The notes below the pieces were generated by a model. The model did not search any database and was not told the DNA's origin. It was given only the letters and a program-made list of their open reading frames with translations. The position numbers and the translations under genes are program-made. Shown here piece by piece: positions 1-8,900 of a DNA stretch of 64,000 nucleotides. The stretch spans positions 92,236 to 156,235 of the forward strand of contig JAWKTX010000014.1 of the NCBI GenBank assembly GCA_041398825.1. Reading direction: 5' to 3'. The stretch's first letter is position 1. The number at the start of each line of letters is the position of its first letter. This stretch comes from Planctomycetaceae bacterium (GTDB lineage Bacteria; Planctomycetota; Planctomycetia; Planctomycetales; Planctomycetaceae).

Positions 1-90
1 CCTGAATGTGATTCACATCCAGTCAGTTGTTGTGGCGCGTGTTCTCCCCGTCGCTGACGGCTGGCTATCACGTACGGACGGCAACACTTT

Positions 91-2439
91 CTAATTCGTC
101 TTGTCTGCTGTCTGGCTGTATCCGCTTCGAATGAGACGGCGAGTGACGAAGAGTTCGAGCAGCAGAAAGCAGGGAAACAGGAAAATCAGAATCGCCCACA
201 GTTCTGTGCGCGATTCGTCTCCGTACATCGACTTCGCCAGTTCAAGCACATTATCCACAAAGCGAACACGGTCGTTGACCCGCAGTCGTCCTCGATCATC
301 CGCAGTGAGTTCCGTAAAGTCGTCTTCAGCGTGATCGTAGTTGACCACGAATCGATCCAGTCGGTCATCGGACAAGACTTCGGCACCAGTGGCATCTGGC
401 GATGACCGAACGAAATCGTAGACTCCCGGCAGCCATGTTCGGGACAGAAGAAAAGTCGATGGATCGCCGACTTCGTTTCCTTTGGGAGCCTCAGCGGCGT
501 GAAACTCCCTGGACGGATCGACAAAGCCAGCCAGCGACAGATCAACGGAAATGTTGTCCGTCTGTGGCGGCGCTGATGCCATCAGTGGTGCGCCGACCTC
601 GACATTGTGGCGGATGCGCGAAGACGCGGACTGAAGGACAGCTTCATACAGGAACGGAACGAAATCGGCGGTGGTCGGGAGGTTGTTCCATTGACGAGTC
701 AGTGACGAATTAAAAAGCAGCACATTTCCTTCTCCGTGACTGCATTGAAGCAACAGAGGGTCGCCCGTGGTCAGAGAGATGAGTACGTTAGGGCGTGGAT
801 TCACTTCGTCTGGATCCGTCAGGGTCGGACTCAGATCGATGCTGGTCTCGTCCGTGGCATCCGGCGGATCTGAGGAATTCGTGGCACTGAACAGTGGGTT
901 CGGAATCGGTTCTGTGAGCAACGACAGCCACCATTTTTCGTAACTGGCAGTCAGAAATGAGCGAGCGGTGTCAGAGCGAAATCGGCTCAACCATCCCGTC
1001 TGCAGCGAATTCTGATCGACATGAACCCGTCGAGTATCATCCGGAGGAGCTTCGCGAAGACGATCAAGCTTTACTCCGGCCAGTAAGCCGGTCGCCCCGA
1101 ACAGTTCCTGAAAGTTGTCTGAGTTCGTCTGGGGTCCTGGCGAAATAAAGATACCGTTTCCTCTGCTGGCGTACTCTGCCAGATAAGAGGCAATGCCTTC
1201 CGGTAGAGAGACCACATCAGCCAGAATCACCATCGCAGCCCGATCGATATCAGCTCGCGTGACGTCATGCTGATCAACCGTTTTCGCTGAGATCCAGGGG
1301 GTTTCTTCGGACGCCCCGAGTGCGGTTTCCACGAAAAACGTCTCACGTTCGAAAGGATCCAGGGATGGACGACCATTGACCAGCAGAACAGGTAATGCGG
1401 TGGTTACGACAATCGCGCAATGACTGACGTCATCTGCCTGAATTGCATCGTCTGCAGCGCTGGCGGCAACACTTAGCACCTGAGTCCCGACCTGGTTCAG
1501 GCGGACTTCGAATTCAACCGATGCCGCGCTTTGGCCCGGGATTCGAATCTTCTGCGTATGTTCGGCAAGTGGCTGGCCATTCAGCAGCAATCGAATGTCT
1601 GTATCCCGATCATCCGCTCCACTATTGTGGATCCGGGTATTGAGTCGCACCGGAAAACCGGGAACGGTCAAATCGCGGGGCAGTTCGATTTTCCCGATGG
1701 CGATGTTCTGTCGGACAGGAGCCAGATGCTGTGATACGTCGATGGACCAAAACCTGGGTTTGATGGTCGGGAAAGTCATGAGGTCTTCTATGCGAGCCCA
1801 GCTGGCATCATCTGCTGCATCCCAGCCCGCTCGCTGTCGGTCCGTGAGCAAGACAATCTCGCGAGCCGAGGCGCTGGACTTTGACAAAACGGCTATTGCC
1901 TGTTCCACGGAAGTCCTGACATCGATCGACCCTCCCGCATCGGGAATGGCATCAATTGCTTTTTTCACCAACTGGAGATCCTGCAGTGGAGATTCAACGA
2001 CAAGCCTCGGTTGGTCGCGCGCGTCAATGACAGAAACACTGTCTCCTGGACCGAGCGTCTCCAGAAATTCGGCCGCACGTCGTTTTGCATTCTGGTGCAG
2101 TGTGTTTAATCCATCACCTCGCGTCATCGAATTGGAACCGTCAATGACGAGGACGATTGCGCGCGATCCCATGGATCGGTAACCCGAAAAAAGGCCGCTT
2201 GGCAGCCAGGGCCGTGTAACTGCCATAACAAGCAGCGCAATCATGCTCATACGGATGAGCATCAGCAGCAGTTCTTCGAGTTTGAGCTTGCGGCGCGTCT
2301 TTCGGGCCGGGTTCAGAAACTGCATGGCTCCCCACTGGACAACATCAAACCGTCGGCGACTGATCAGATGGGCAATGACGGCCAGGCTTACGCCAAGCAG
2401 ACCAGTCAGCGCCAGGGGATTCATGAAGTACTGGAGCAT
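91..2439 (-). CDS. BatA-like membrane protein with von Willebrand factor A domain
   Basis: A 782-residue membrane-anchored protein. Residues 1-85 match the BatA/aerotolerance N-terminal module, with two membrane segments near residues 8-26 and 57-75 separated by a basic stretch. A VWA domain follows, whose MIDAS starts at D100 (DGSNS). A final membrane segment lies near residues 748-765. In this family the VWA domain faces the periplasm and usually works with a MoxR ATPase and a DUF58 protein. A MoxR gene is present here, but about 6.5 kb away (8901-9833) and with no DUF58 gene beside it. The ATG at 2439 begins directly before the first membrane segment. Function is inferred from the family; the ligand is unknown. 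Confidence 0.85.
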   Translation of the reverse strand: MLQYFMNPLALTGLLGVSLAVIAHLISRRRFDVVQWGAMQFLNPARKTRRKLKLEELLLMLIRMSMIALLVMAVTRPWLPSGLFSGYRSMGSRAIVLVIDGSNSMTRGDGLNTLHQNAKRRAAEFLETLGPGDSVSVIDARDQPRLVVESPLQDLQLVKKAIDAIPDAGGSIDVRTSVEQAIAVLSKSSASAREIVLLTDRQRAGWDAADDASWARIEDLMTFPTIKPRFWSIDVSQHLAPVRQNIAIGKIELPRDLTVPGFPVRLNTRIHNSGADDRDTDIRLLLNGQPLAEHTQKIRIPGQSAASVEFEVRLNQVGTQVLSVAASAADDAIQADDVSHCAIVVTTALPVLLVNGRPSLDPFERETFFVETALGASEETPWISAKTVDQHDVTRADIDRAAMVILADVVSLPEGIASYLAEYASRGNGIFISPGPQTNSDNFQELFGATGLLAGVKLDRLREAPPDDTRRVHVDQNSLQTGWLSRFRSDTARSFLTASYEKWWLSLLTEPIPNPLFSATNSSDPPDATDETSIDLSPTLTDPDEVNPRPNVLISLTTGDPLLLQCSHGEGNVLLFNSSLTRQWNNLPTTADFVPFLYEAVLQSASSRIRHNVEVGAPLMASAPPQTDNISVDLSLAGFVDPSREFHAAEAPKGNEVGDPSTFLLSRTWLPGVYDFVRSSPDATGAEVLSDDRLDRFVVNYDHAEDDFTELTADDRGRLRVNDRVRFVDNVLELAKSMYGDESRTELWAILIFLFPCFLLLELFVTRRLIRSGYSQTADKTN

Positions 2440-2626
2440 GATTCAGAAGGGCATCGCCCCTCCCCCGAATTTCGCGTTCGCCAAAGACAGCGTCAGCATG
2501 CAACTGATGCCGAACACTGGTTTGGAAGCAGACATTCTGTGGAAGCAGGAAGTCTCGTCGAACCCATGCAAGGTCCGGAATCTCATCCGGGACGGCCTGC
2601 ACTGAGACTAACTTCCCTTCGGGACT

Positions 2627-3124
2627 CTATTGGACGAATGCAACGTAGTAAAACAAAAGCCCCGTGACAGAAGTCATCGTGATGTCGATTGTCGAAGCCC
2701 AGCCGAGTCGTTGATGTAATCGGCTGTGTGGTCCGGGCGACGGAGGATTGGGAAACTTCTTCAGAGCCAGCACAATGGTTGCAATCCAAAGCAGCGGTGT
2801 GGTTACCGCGAACACCAGATGCAGCCACAGCCACGGCCGTACCTCAGCAATGCGAGCCGCAAATGCTGCGTCGTCAAGTCCCTGCTTTGCGACAATGTTT
2901 TCCCATCCGCCGTGAACGATTTGCAGGTCAATTTCAAAGGCGCCCACAGCCACGAGGAGGACAATTCCCAACAGCAATTGCATCGTTCGATGGAGGCCGT
3001 AGTTCTTGCGGACACGCACCATCCACAGGCTGTACAGCAGACAGGGAACAATAACCACCAAAGCTGTGACCACGAAGTCCAGCATGAATGATGTCTTGTA
3101 TCCCAGAAATCCATCATTCAGCAT
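2627..3124 (-). CDS. DUF420 family membrane protein
   Basis: A hydrophobic protein of 165 residues with about four to five membrane segments, matching the DUF420 family (relatives of YozB and CtaM). Conserved features include the opening GFLGYKTSFMLD and the histidines in the second half (HLVFAV, HQRLGW). Members are often found near cytochrome oxidase assembly genes and are thought to act in haem-copper oxidase maturation, but no oxidase genes are present here. The reading frame extends upstream to 3220, but those 32 residues are polar and unlike the family, so I start at the internal ATG at 3124. Confidence 0.75.
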   Translation of the reverse strand: MLNDGFLGYKTSFMLDFVVTALVVIVPCLLYSLWMVRVRKNYGLHRTMQLLLGIVLLVAVGAFEIDLQIVHGGWENIVAKQGLDDAAFAARIAEVRPWLWLHLVFAVTTPLLWIATIVLALKKFPNPPSPGPHSRLHQRLGWASTIDITMTSVTGLLFYYVAFVQ

Positions 3125-3353
3125 GATTCGAGTTCTTCCCGTCGGTTCCCTGGAGGCAAACAGTGCATTTCGGCATTTGATCCGATTGAGAATCTGCCTG
3201 GAAGCTTTCGGCATATTCACGTCGGGGTTATAGCGATGCGACCGAGGCGTTCAAACAGGCATACAGCGAACTGGTGCATTTTCCACTCTCCGACAAACTC
3301 CCCCCCGAACAGCATCCGGTTTCGGAGGTAAAACCAGCGGATGAGATGTTTGG

Positions 3354-3725
3354 TCAGGATTCACTGGTGTTCAGGGCGGCATCCATCGCGGGGAAGCGGT
3401 TGCGGTGCCACCATCGCTCCCACCAGGTTGCCTTTCGCAGTAACGGGTCGCTCGCCGGGACGCTCCGCGTTTTCCCGCGTCGAGTCTTCAGATGGATGGT
3501 TCCATCATCTCCAACCGCATCAACAACCCAGAATTTGTCCACCACGTACGCGTAATCGTCTCCCATCTGCGCAGGGTGAATGGACCGGGCCCGAGGCCCC
3601 GGATGCCGACTGCGCTTGGGCATGGTGTAGATGACCAGGTCGCCTGGCCGGAATGAGATGTGCGGTTCCAAATCCGTTTTCCTTCGATCGGCGGAAATGA
3701 GCACGTCTTTCCGCCAACGGTCCAT
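3354..3725 (-). CDS. Small conserved protein of unknown function
   Basis: A soluble 123-residue protein with no signal peptide or membrane segment. It contains RPGDLVIYTMPKRS, then a compact beta-rich part (DDYAYVVDKFWVVDAVG, IHLKTRRGKTRSV), and ends in a Trp-rich basic tail (WWERWWHR). The arrangement resembles a small SH3-like or KOW-like barrel, which is only an impression. It is divergently transcribed from the thioredoxin-like gene across about 290 bp, so the two may share a control region. I do not recognise the family. It reads as a real gene because its composition is balanced and it fills an otherwise empty interval. Confidence 0.6.
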   Translation of the reverse strand: MDRWRKDVLISADRRKTDLEPHISFRPGDLVIYTMPKRSRHPGPRARSIHPAQMGDDYAYVVDKFWVVDAVGDDGTIHLKTRRGKTRSVPASDPLLRKATWWERWWHRNRFPAMDAALNTSES

Positions 3726-4016
3726 TGAAGAATGGGTCTGACGCTCAGGAGCTGCCAGTGCGGGTCAGAACTCTTGTTTCAACAGCCTGCCGACCCATCT
3801 TTCAAACTGGTTTTATCCATGTGAATGTCACTGCACAACACGAATTCTCTCGTTTGTCACCCAAATTGCGACTGCGGGAGTTTCGGCAATTGCTGCTGCA
3901 CGGGGATTTTCGGTCTGTATCGTTTTTCATCAGGAGTAGGGCACAGGTCGAACAACTTCTGGCCGATACTCAGGATGTACCAGGTTCCTTAAAGTCTGCT
4001 GAGTTGAGTGATCGCA

Positions 4017-5351
4017 ATGTCTTCAAACTCCACCATTGCCGGATTCTCCCGCCTTCGAATTCTTGCACTGCTCGCCGCGTTACTCGTGGCCAGCAACCAG
4101 GCCAGCGCGGACGAATTGCCCTGGTCGACAGACATCGAAGGGGCACTGCAACAGGCAGCTTCGACTGGCCGGCCTGTCCTGATGGAATTTACGGCAGAAT
4201 GGTGCGTCTATTGTAAGCGAATGGAGAAAAACACTTTTACCGATCCTGCTGTGGCGCAGGCGATCCGAAGTTCGTTTATCCCTGTTCGGGTGGATGCAGA
4301 CCAGTACAAAGATCTGGTCAAGCAACTGCAGATTAAAGGACTCCCCGCGATTCTGGTGGTGGCTCCTGACCTCGCTATTCTGGAACGTATTTCGGGCTTT
4401 CAGACTCCCGAAGCACTCATCAAAAAACTGGCTCGGTTTCAGCAACCCCTGAATAGTGCTGCCCCATCTGCTCAATTCGCTTCGGCAAATCCTGCCGCTG
4501 CCGCACAGCCAACACACCGCGTTTCCAGTACAAACGGTTTCAATGCGGTCCCGGCCTCTCAGCCGGAGCCTGTGCGTTCGCCGTCCCCACAGCAGTTCGC
4601 CGCCCAAACCGCTGCACCGCAGCCACAACAATCGAATAATGAACTGCCCAATTTCGATTTGTTCGCGGGCGTTCCTCAGGCGGAATCAGGTATGCGACCT
4701 GGGGTGCCGCAGCCAGCTATTCAGGCTGCCGAGCAACCAAATCCTTTCTCACAGGAAAGCTTCGATGCTTTTGTAGACAGTCAGCAAACCAGCGCTCCGC
4801 AGCCGTCGGCCACCGTTAGCGCGAGTGCGGCCACAACACCCGCTCCTCAGAATGCCTTTGAGGATGCGACGTTTCAATGGAATACTCCGGCAGCCAACCC
4901 CTCAGCTCAGAATGGCGCAACGGGTACGCTGGCCTCGGACGAACGGGCTCAGGTTTCCGCGAATCCGTTTCAGTTGTCGAGCCAGACCCGTGAGCAGACG
5001 GACCGGCTGATACGGCCATCATTTGGGGGTATTTGCCTGGTCAGCGCACTGGATGACCGAGCTATCGTTCAGGGGCAATTGAAGGTTGGGACGGTTTATC
5101 GAAACAAGAGAATCGTGTTTCACTCCCCCGAGTACCGGGATCGTTTCCTTGCGAATCCCGAAAAATACTGGCCTATGCTGGACGGTATTTGCAGCGTCAC
5201 ACTCGCACAAAGCGGTAAGCAGATCGAGGGACGCTTTGAGTATGCATCCGTGTTCCGAAATCGGGTCTGGCTGTTCACGAACGAGCAGAACATGAATCTG
5301 TTTCTGGAAGAACCGGCTGAAGTTGTCGAAGAGGCGCTTGAGCAGCTGTGA
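4017..5351 (+). CDS. Secreted thioredoxin-like protein with Pro/Gln/Ala-rich linker and YHS-like C-terminal repeats
   Basis: A 444-residue exported protein. A signal peptide covers residues 1-31. A thioredoxin-fold domain (about 35-140) carries CVYC at C63-C66 in the setting FTAEWCVYC, typical of DsbD-gamma-like or thioredoxin_7 reductases. A long low-complexity linker rich in Pro, Gln, Ala and Ser follows (about 145-325). The end holds two related segments (RNKRIVFHSPEYRDRFLANPEKY and the weaker copy RNRVWLFTNEQNMNLFLEEP) that resemble YHS domains but lack the metal-binding cysteines. A likely role is periplasmic disulphide or redox handling; the substrate is unknown. The frame opens at a GTG (4008), but the ATG at 4017 better matches the signal peptide. 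Confidence 0.75.
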   Translation: MSSNSTIAGFSRLRILALLAALLVASNQASADELPWSTDIEGALQQAASTGRPVLMEFTAEWCVYCKRMEKNTFTDPAVAQAIRSSFIPVRVDADQYKDLVKQLQIKGLPAILVVAPDLAILERISGFQTPEALIKKLARFQQPLNSAAPSAQFASANPAAAAQPTHRVSSTNGFNAVPASQPEPVRSPSPQQFAAQTAAPQPQQSNNELPNFDLFAGVPQAESGMRPGVPQPAIQAAEQPNPFSQESFDAFVDSQQTSAPQPSATVSASAATTPAPQNAFEDATFQWNTPAANPSAQNGATGTLASDERAQVSANPFQLSSQTREQTDRLIRPSFGGICLVSALDDRAIVQGQLKVGTVYRNKRIVFHSPEYRDRFLANPEKYWPMLDGICSVTLAQSGKQIEGRFEYASVFRNRVWLFTNEQNMNLFLEEPAEVVEEALEQL

Positions 5352-5508
5352 TCGACGCAGTTGCTGGTTCTCTGGGCCGGCCGAACTCTTTCTGCCTGCC
5401 GCCTGCCGCTGTAAGAATGAGATGCAACCCGACACTTGTGAGGGATAAATTCTCTGGTCTTCAAGGGCCAGCAATCCCCTGACGCATCGGGTTCCTTGTT
5501 CGCTGTCT

Positions 5509-5592
5509 GTTGAAAATCGGGACAGGCACGCTGGACGGTTGTAAGCCGTCAAGTTTTCAGGTCTCCCGCTCGAGCCAGTCCCGGTTTTCAAC
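5509..5592. repeat. Palindromic repeat element, copy A
   Basis: An 84-bp element with terminal inverted repeats: the left end reads GTTGAAAATCGGGAC and the right end GTCCCGGTTTTCAAC. An inner hairpin GACGG...CCGTC lies at about 5533-5550. The same sequence recurs at 54939-55023 and in partial form at 49316-49347 and 56661-56731. The right arm contains the stop codon of the SDR gene that ends at 5588. It may act as a terminator or mRNA 3' end stabiliser, or be a non-autonomous mobile element. Confidence 0.8.
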
Positions 5593-6391
5593 GGGCTGTC
5601 CAGCCCCCATCGACAGTGAGCATGCTACCGGTCATATAGCTGCTGGCGGGACTGGCAAGCAGCAGTGCTGCCCCCTGAATCTCGTTCAGATAGCCCCATC
5701 GCTCCAGTGCGACGGCTCCAACGATGGATTTCTTTGCTTCCTCTGTGTCTGCGATGGGAATGTTCATCGGTGTGAGGAAGGGACCCGGACAAATGGCATT
5801 GCACGTAATTCCGAAGGGGGCCAGTTCCAGTCCAAGGGCTCTTGTGAGCTGAACAACGGCCCCTTTGCTGGTGGTGTAGGGCGTTCGATTTGAAAGTCCA
5901 ACAAGCCCAAGAGTACTTGCAAGGTTCACAATACGACCATAACCCCTCGACTTCATATGGGGAATCACAGCTTTGCAGCAGAGCCAGGTGCCATCGACAT
6001 TGGTTTTTTGCACCTGCTGAAACTGCTCGTAAGTAATCTCTTCAATGCTGCCACGGATGTTGATGCCAGCGCTGTTGATCAATGCGTCAATGCGTCCGAA
6101 TTGCTTGAGTGTCTGATCAACCATCTCTCGAGCATCTGCCGGCTTTGTCACGTCGGCGGCCAGCGCCAGCGTCTGAACGTCAAATCCACTGGCGATCTCA
6201 TCAGCAACAGCCTGACCTTCCGTCTGATCCCGGCTGACCAGCACTACGGTGGCTCCGGCAGATGCCAGACCGGCGGCCATCGCTGCACCAAGGCCTTTCG
6301 AGCCTCCTGTGATGATGGCAACGTGTTCGTCCAGGCGGAACTGTTTGATGCCCGGCAGAGATTTCAGATCCGTGCTGGTAGGGTTGGTCAT
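5588..6391 (-). CDS. SDR family NAD(P)-dependent oxidoreductase
   Basis: A 267-residue classical short-chain dehydrogenase/reductase. The cofactor motif TGGSKGLGAA is near residues 29-38, NSAG is present, the catalytic serine is in NLASTLGLVG, and the YxxxK motif is YTTSK. The C-terminal GSMLTVDGGWTAR is typical of the gluconate 5-dehydrogenase / 3-oxoacyl-ACP reductase-like subgroup. The cytoplasmic enzyme would reduce a ketone or oxidise an alcohol, but the substrate cannot be read from sequence. The gene stands alone. Its stop codon lies inside the right arm of palindromic repeat copy A, so its mRNA 3' end would carry that hairpin. Confidence 0.88.
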   Translation of the reverse strand: MTNPTSTDLKSLPGIKQFRLDEHVAIITGGSKGLGAAMAAGLASAGATVVLVSRDQTEGQAVADEIASGFDVQTLALAADVTKPADAREMVDQTLKQFGRIDALINSAGINIRGSIEEITYEQFQQVQKTNVDGTWLCCKAVIPHMKSRGYGRIVNLASTLGLVGLSNRTPYTTSKGAVVQLTRALGLELAPFGITCNAICPGPFLTPMNIPIADTEEAKKSIVGAVALERWGYLNEIQGAALLLASPASSYMTGSMLTVDGGWTAR

Positions 6392-6796
6392 GCGCTGACG
6401 ATTTCTATACAGACGATTTTAAACAAGATGAGTCGGGTGTCAGGATTCCGCTGAAACAGCGGCTTCAGCAGAAACTCGTGGAACATAGCTCGGTTGCAGC
6501 AGCAGCTCAATGCCACCGCATCATCACGCGGCTTGTGCGTGGAGATTTTCGGCTTGGAAGGACGGCAGAATCGCATTTGTCACCGGAGAGCTCGGCTTCA
6601 GCAAAGCCATGGGACCCGTTGGATGGTTTGCCGATGGACCTGGCAAATACACGTCGTTCTATGGTTCCCTTTCGGATGGCGGAAGCAAATAATAGCATCA
6701 GCCATCATCTGACGCCTGCAGCAGTCTGAGGCGATGTCGGTGGAGAACCATTCCATCGCGTTCTTCCGTTTTCCAAAAACAAAGGAGTACTCAATC

Positions 6797-7894
6797 ATGC
6801 GCAAGTGGGTTTTGGTAACTGGTGCCGTTGTTCTTCAAATGGCTGCGACCGCACAGGCAGCGGATGTCTGGGGGCTTGACAGAGGCACTCCCGAACTGAA
6901 GTCTGCGACCTGTCTGGCGTTTGGGCCGGATGACATTCTTTTTGTCGGCGATGCGAAGGCGGCAACTGTTTACGCAATCGCGACCGGCAACAAGGAAGGT
7001 GACGCAGCAAAGGCCCAGATCAACATCCAGGATCTGGATGCCGCATTGTCAGAAACACTTGGCGCTACGACTGTCAAGGTCAACGATGTGGCTGTAAATC
7101 CGGATACGGGCTGTGCATTTCTGGCGGTGACGGCCGATGAAAAACCGTGCCTTGTTCAGGTTGATAGTGATGGTAAGCGTCTGACAAGGATGGACCTGAA
7201 AGACGTACGATGCGCCAAAGTCGACCTGGCGGATGCACCTGAAGACAAGGTTACCGGGGAGGGGCGTCGTGCGAGGAATAATCGTGGAGATTCCATTACA
7301 GACCTCGCTTATTTCGAAGGCAAGCTTCTGGTCTCTGGCTTGAGTTCTTCTCAGTCTCCATCGGCGTTGCGAGAGCTGAATTTTCCTTTCGCTGCTGCTG
7401 ACAAGGGAATCAGCGTGGAAATCTACCATGCTGCTCACGGACGAAGCGAAGACTATGCCGCGATGCGAACTTTTGTTCCGATGATGATTGATGGCGAGCC
7501 TAACATTCTTGGCGCTTATGTCTGCACGCCATTGGTGCGAATTCCTGTGAAGGATTTGTCTGCGGCAGGCGACAAAGTCAAGGCAACCACTGTTGCAGAA
7601 CTTGGCAATCGCAACCAGCCGCTTGACATGATCACGTACGAAAAGAATGGTCAGGAGTTTCTGTTACTCAGCAATAGTGCTCGCGGTGTCATGAAAATTA
7701 CGACTGCCGGGCTCCGCAGCAACAAAGGACTGACAGAACCTGTCAAAGGCGGTGGAACGGCCGGACAGAGTTACGAAAGCGTTGACTCCTTCCAGGGAGT
7801 TGCTCAGATGGATAAGTTGAACGAGACATCCGCCCTGATCCTCGCTCAGGCAGAAAGCGGTAAGCTTTCTCTGAAAACGATTGCCCTTCCATAA
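6797..7894 (+). CDS. Secreted protein of unknown function, probable beta-propeller
   Basis: A 365-residue protein with a clear signal peptide (residues 1-22, ending AATAQA). The ATG at 6797 is preceded by AAAGGAG at 6781-6787, a good ribosome binding site, so I prefer it to the earlier in-frame start at 6734. The mature part has repeating stretches of the kind LAFGPDDILFVGD, VNDVAVNPDTGCAFLAV and ITDLAYFEGKLLVSG, typical of a beta-propeller of the NHL/YVTN type. No enzyme motif is visible. A strong intrinsic terminator follows at 7925-7989, so it is probably a single transcription unit. The specific function is unknown. Confidence 0.75.
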   Translation: MRKWVLVTGAVVLQMAATAQAADVWGLDRGTPELKSATCLAFGPDDILFVGDAKAATVYAIATGNKEGDAAKAQINIQDLDAALSETLGATTVKVNDVAVNPDTGCAFLAVTADEKPCLVQVDSDGKRLTRMDLKDVRCAKVDLADAPEDKVTGEGRRARNNRGDSITDLAYFEGKLLVSGLSSSQSPSALRELNFPFAAADKGISVEIYHAAHGRSEDYAAMRTFVPMMIDGEPNILGAYVCTPLVRIPVKDLSAAGDKVKATTVAELGNRNQPLDMITYEKNGQEFLLLSNSARGVMKITTAGLRSNKGLTEPVKGGGTAGQSYESVDSFQGVAQMDKLNETSALILAQAESGKLSLKTIALP

Positions 7895-7924
7895 GGCTTG
7901 TTTCAGGTCGCAACAGGGACAGCC

Positions 7925-7989
7925 AGCTTCATTCGGGTCTGCTTCGACAGTTGTCGAAGTGGCCTGACTGAAGCTTTTTTGTTGTTTTG
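7925..7989 (+). terminator. Intrinsic terminator after the secreted propeller-like gene
   Basis: The outer arms AGCTTCA (7925-7931) and TGAAGCT (7969-7975) enclose an inner perfect hairpin, CTTCGACA paired with TGTCGAAG. A T-rich tract (TTTTTTGTTGTTTT) follows at 7975-7988. The rest of the 422-bp gap up to 8316 shows no gene or other clear signal. Confidence 0.8.
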
Positions 7990-8316
7990 CGCAACGGGGC
8001 TGATCCGGGCGGGCGAACCGCCAGGTCGTTGCCTGGTGGAAACACTTGTTGTCGCAAGTCATCAACAGGCGTCTTGGTGTCAAGAACATTGAGCGCAAGA
8101 CCGTCTACTTCAGAATTGCTGTTGTCTGCTTCCTCGCCGGTTTTCTGTGTGAATGTGTCCCGGCAGAGGGCTGTTGTTCGTCCATCAGGATGAGTTCGCT
8201 GTCTGTTTGGGTCCGGTGATGGCATGGGTTGTGCAACGTTCGGCATTGTGGCACTTGTTCGCGATTGATGTTGCGAAATATCACCACACCAAATCTTACC
8301 CGTTGCGAGTGAACTG

Positions 8317-8892
8317 ATGCCCATCTTAACTTCGCGCAGATTGTTCTACACGGCTGCGGCCATCGGCCTGTTGATCATTTCGTCACTAAATGCCTCGGGC
8401 ATGGATGACAAAAGCACGGGCAACCAGCATGGGTTACGACGTGCTTCGTTGCGTGACCGATTGCAGGGGCTTGATTCCGGACTGTGGAAGACCGTTTTCG
8501 GCACAAGAAACGAAATATCTGATTCGTCCGATCAGGGCGGCGAAAGTACGGACGCGGATTCCACCGGGGAACCATCTGTTTCGATCGTGCTGCCCAATCC
8601 CGAACTGACTGAACAAACCACGGGACTGGCAGACCTGAGTACCGGGCAATTGCCCGCCGTATTAAAGAATGATTCAAACGCGACGGATCGTCTGGTGAAC
8701 ACTGCCATCAATGGCGAATCGGATGGTGGTAGTTCGGACGAGATTCCGATGAATAATCTGGAGATAGCGTCAACAACTCAGATGCAGGCCGATCCATTCG
8801 CGAATTATGGCGGGCCTTCGCTCACAACGCTTCTTGTTGCTTTTGTCGCTGTCATCGTTGTTGCAGGTGCGTTACTGTCGCCCAAGAAATGA
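8317..8892 (+). CDS. Small exported protein with C-terminal membrane segment, unknown function
   Basis: A 191-residue protein. Residues 1-27 form a signal peptide or N-terminal anchor (FYTAAAIGLLIISSLNASG). The middle is acidic and low in complexity (rich in Ser, Asp, Gly and Thr), and residues 166-188 form a hydrophobic segment (LTTLLVAFVAVIVVAGALL) ending in PKK. This fits a protein anchored at its C-terminus with a disordered body outside the membrane. I recognise no family. It converges on the MoxR gene with only 8 bp between the two stop codons. Confidence 0.6.
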   Translation: MPILTSRRLFYTAAAIGLLIISSLNASGMDDKSTGNQHGLRRASLRDRLQGLDSGLWKTVFGTRNEISDSSDQGGESTDADSTGEPSVSIVLPNPELTEQTTGLADLSTGQLPAVLKNDSNATDRLVNTAINGESDGGSSDEIPMNNLEIASTTQMQADPFANYGGPSLTTLLVAFVAVIVVAGALLSPKK

Positions 8893-8900
8893 GTTGTTTG

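Noticed and set aside
5..17. CRP-like palindrome (AATGTGATTCACATC) at the window edge
   Set aside because: The TGTGA half-sites are only 1 bp apart instead of 6, so it is not a CRP/FNR site. Bases 1-90 hold no supported feature.
1595..2182. 195-codon open frame antisense to the BatA-like gene
   Set aside because: It is the mirror of a well-supported VWA domain; the product has no recognisable features.
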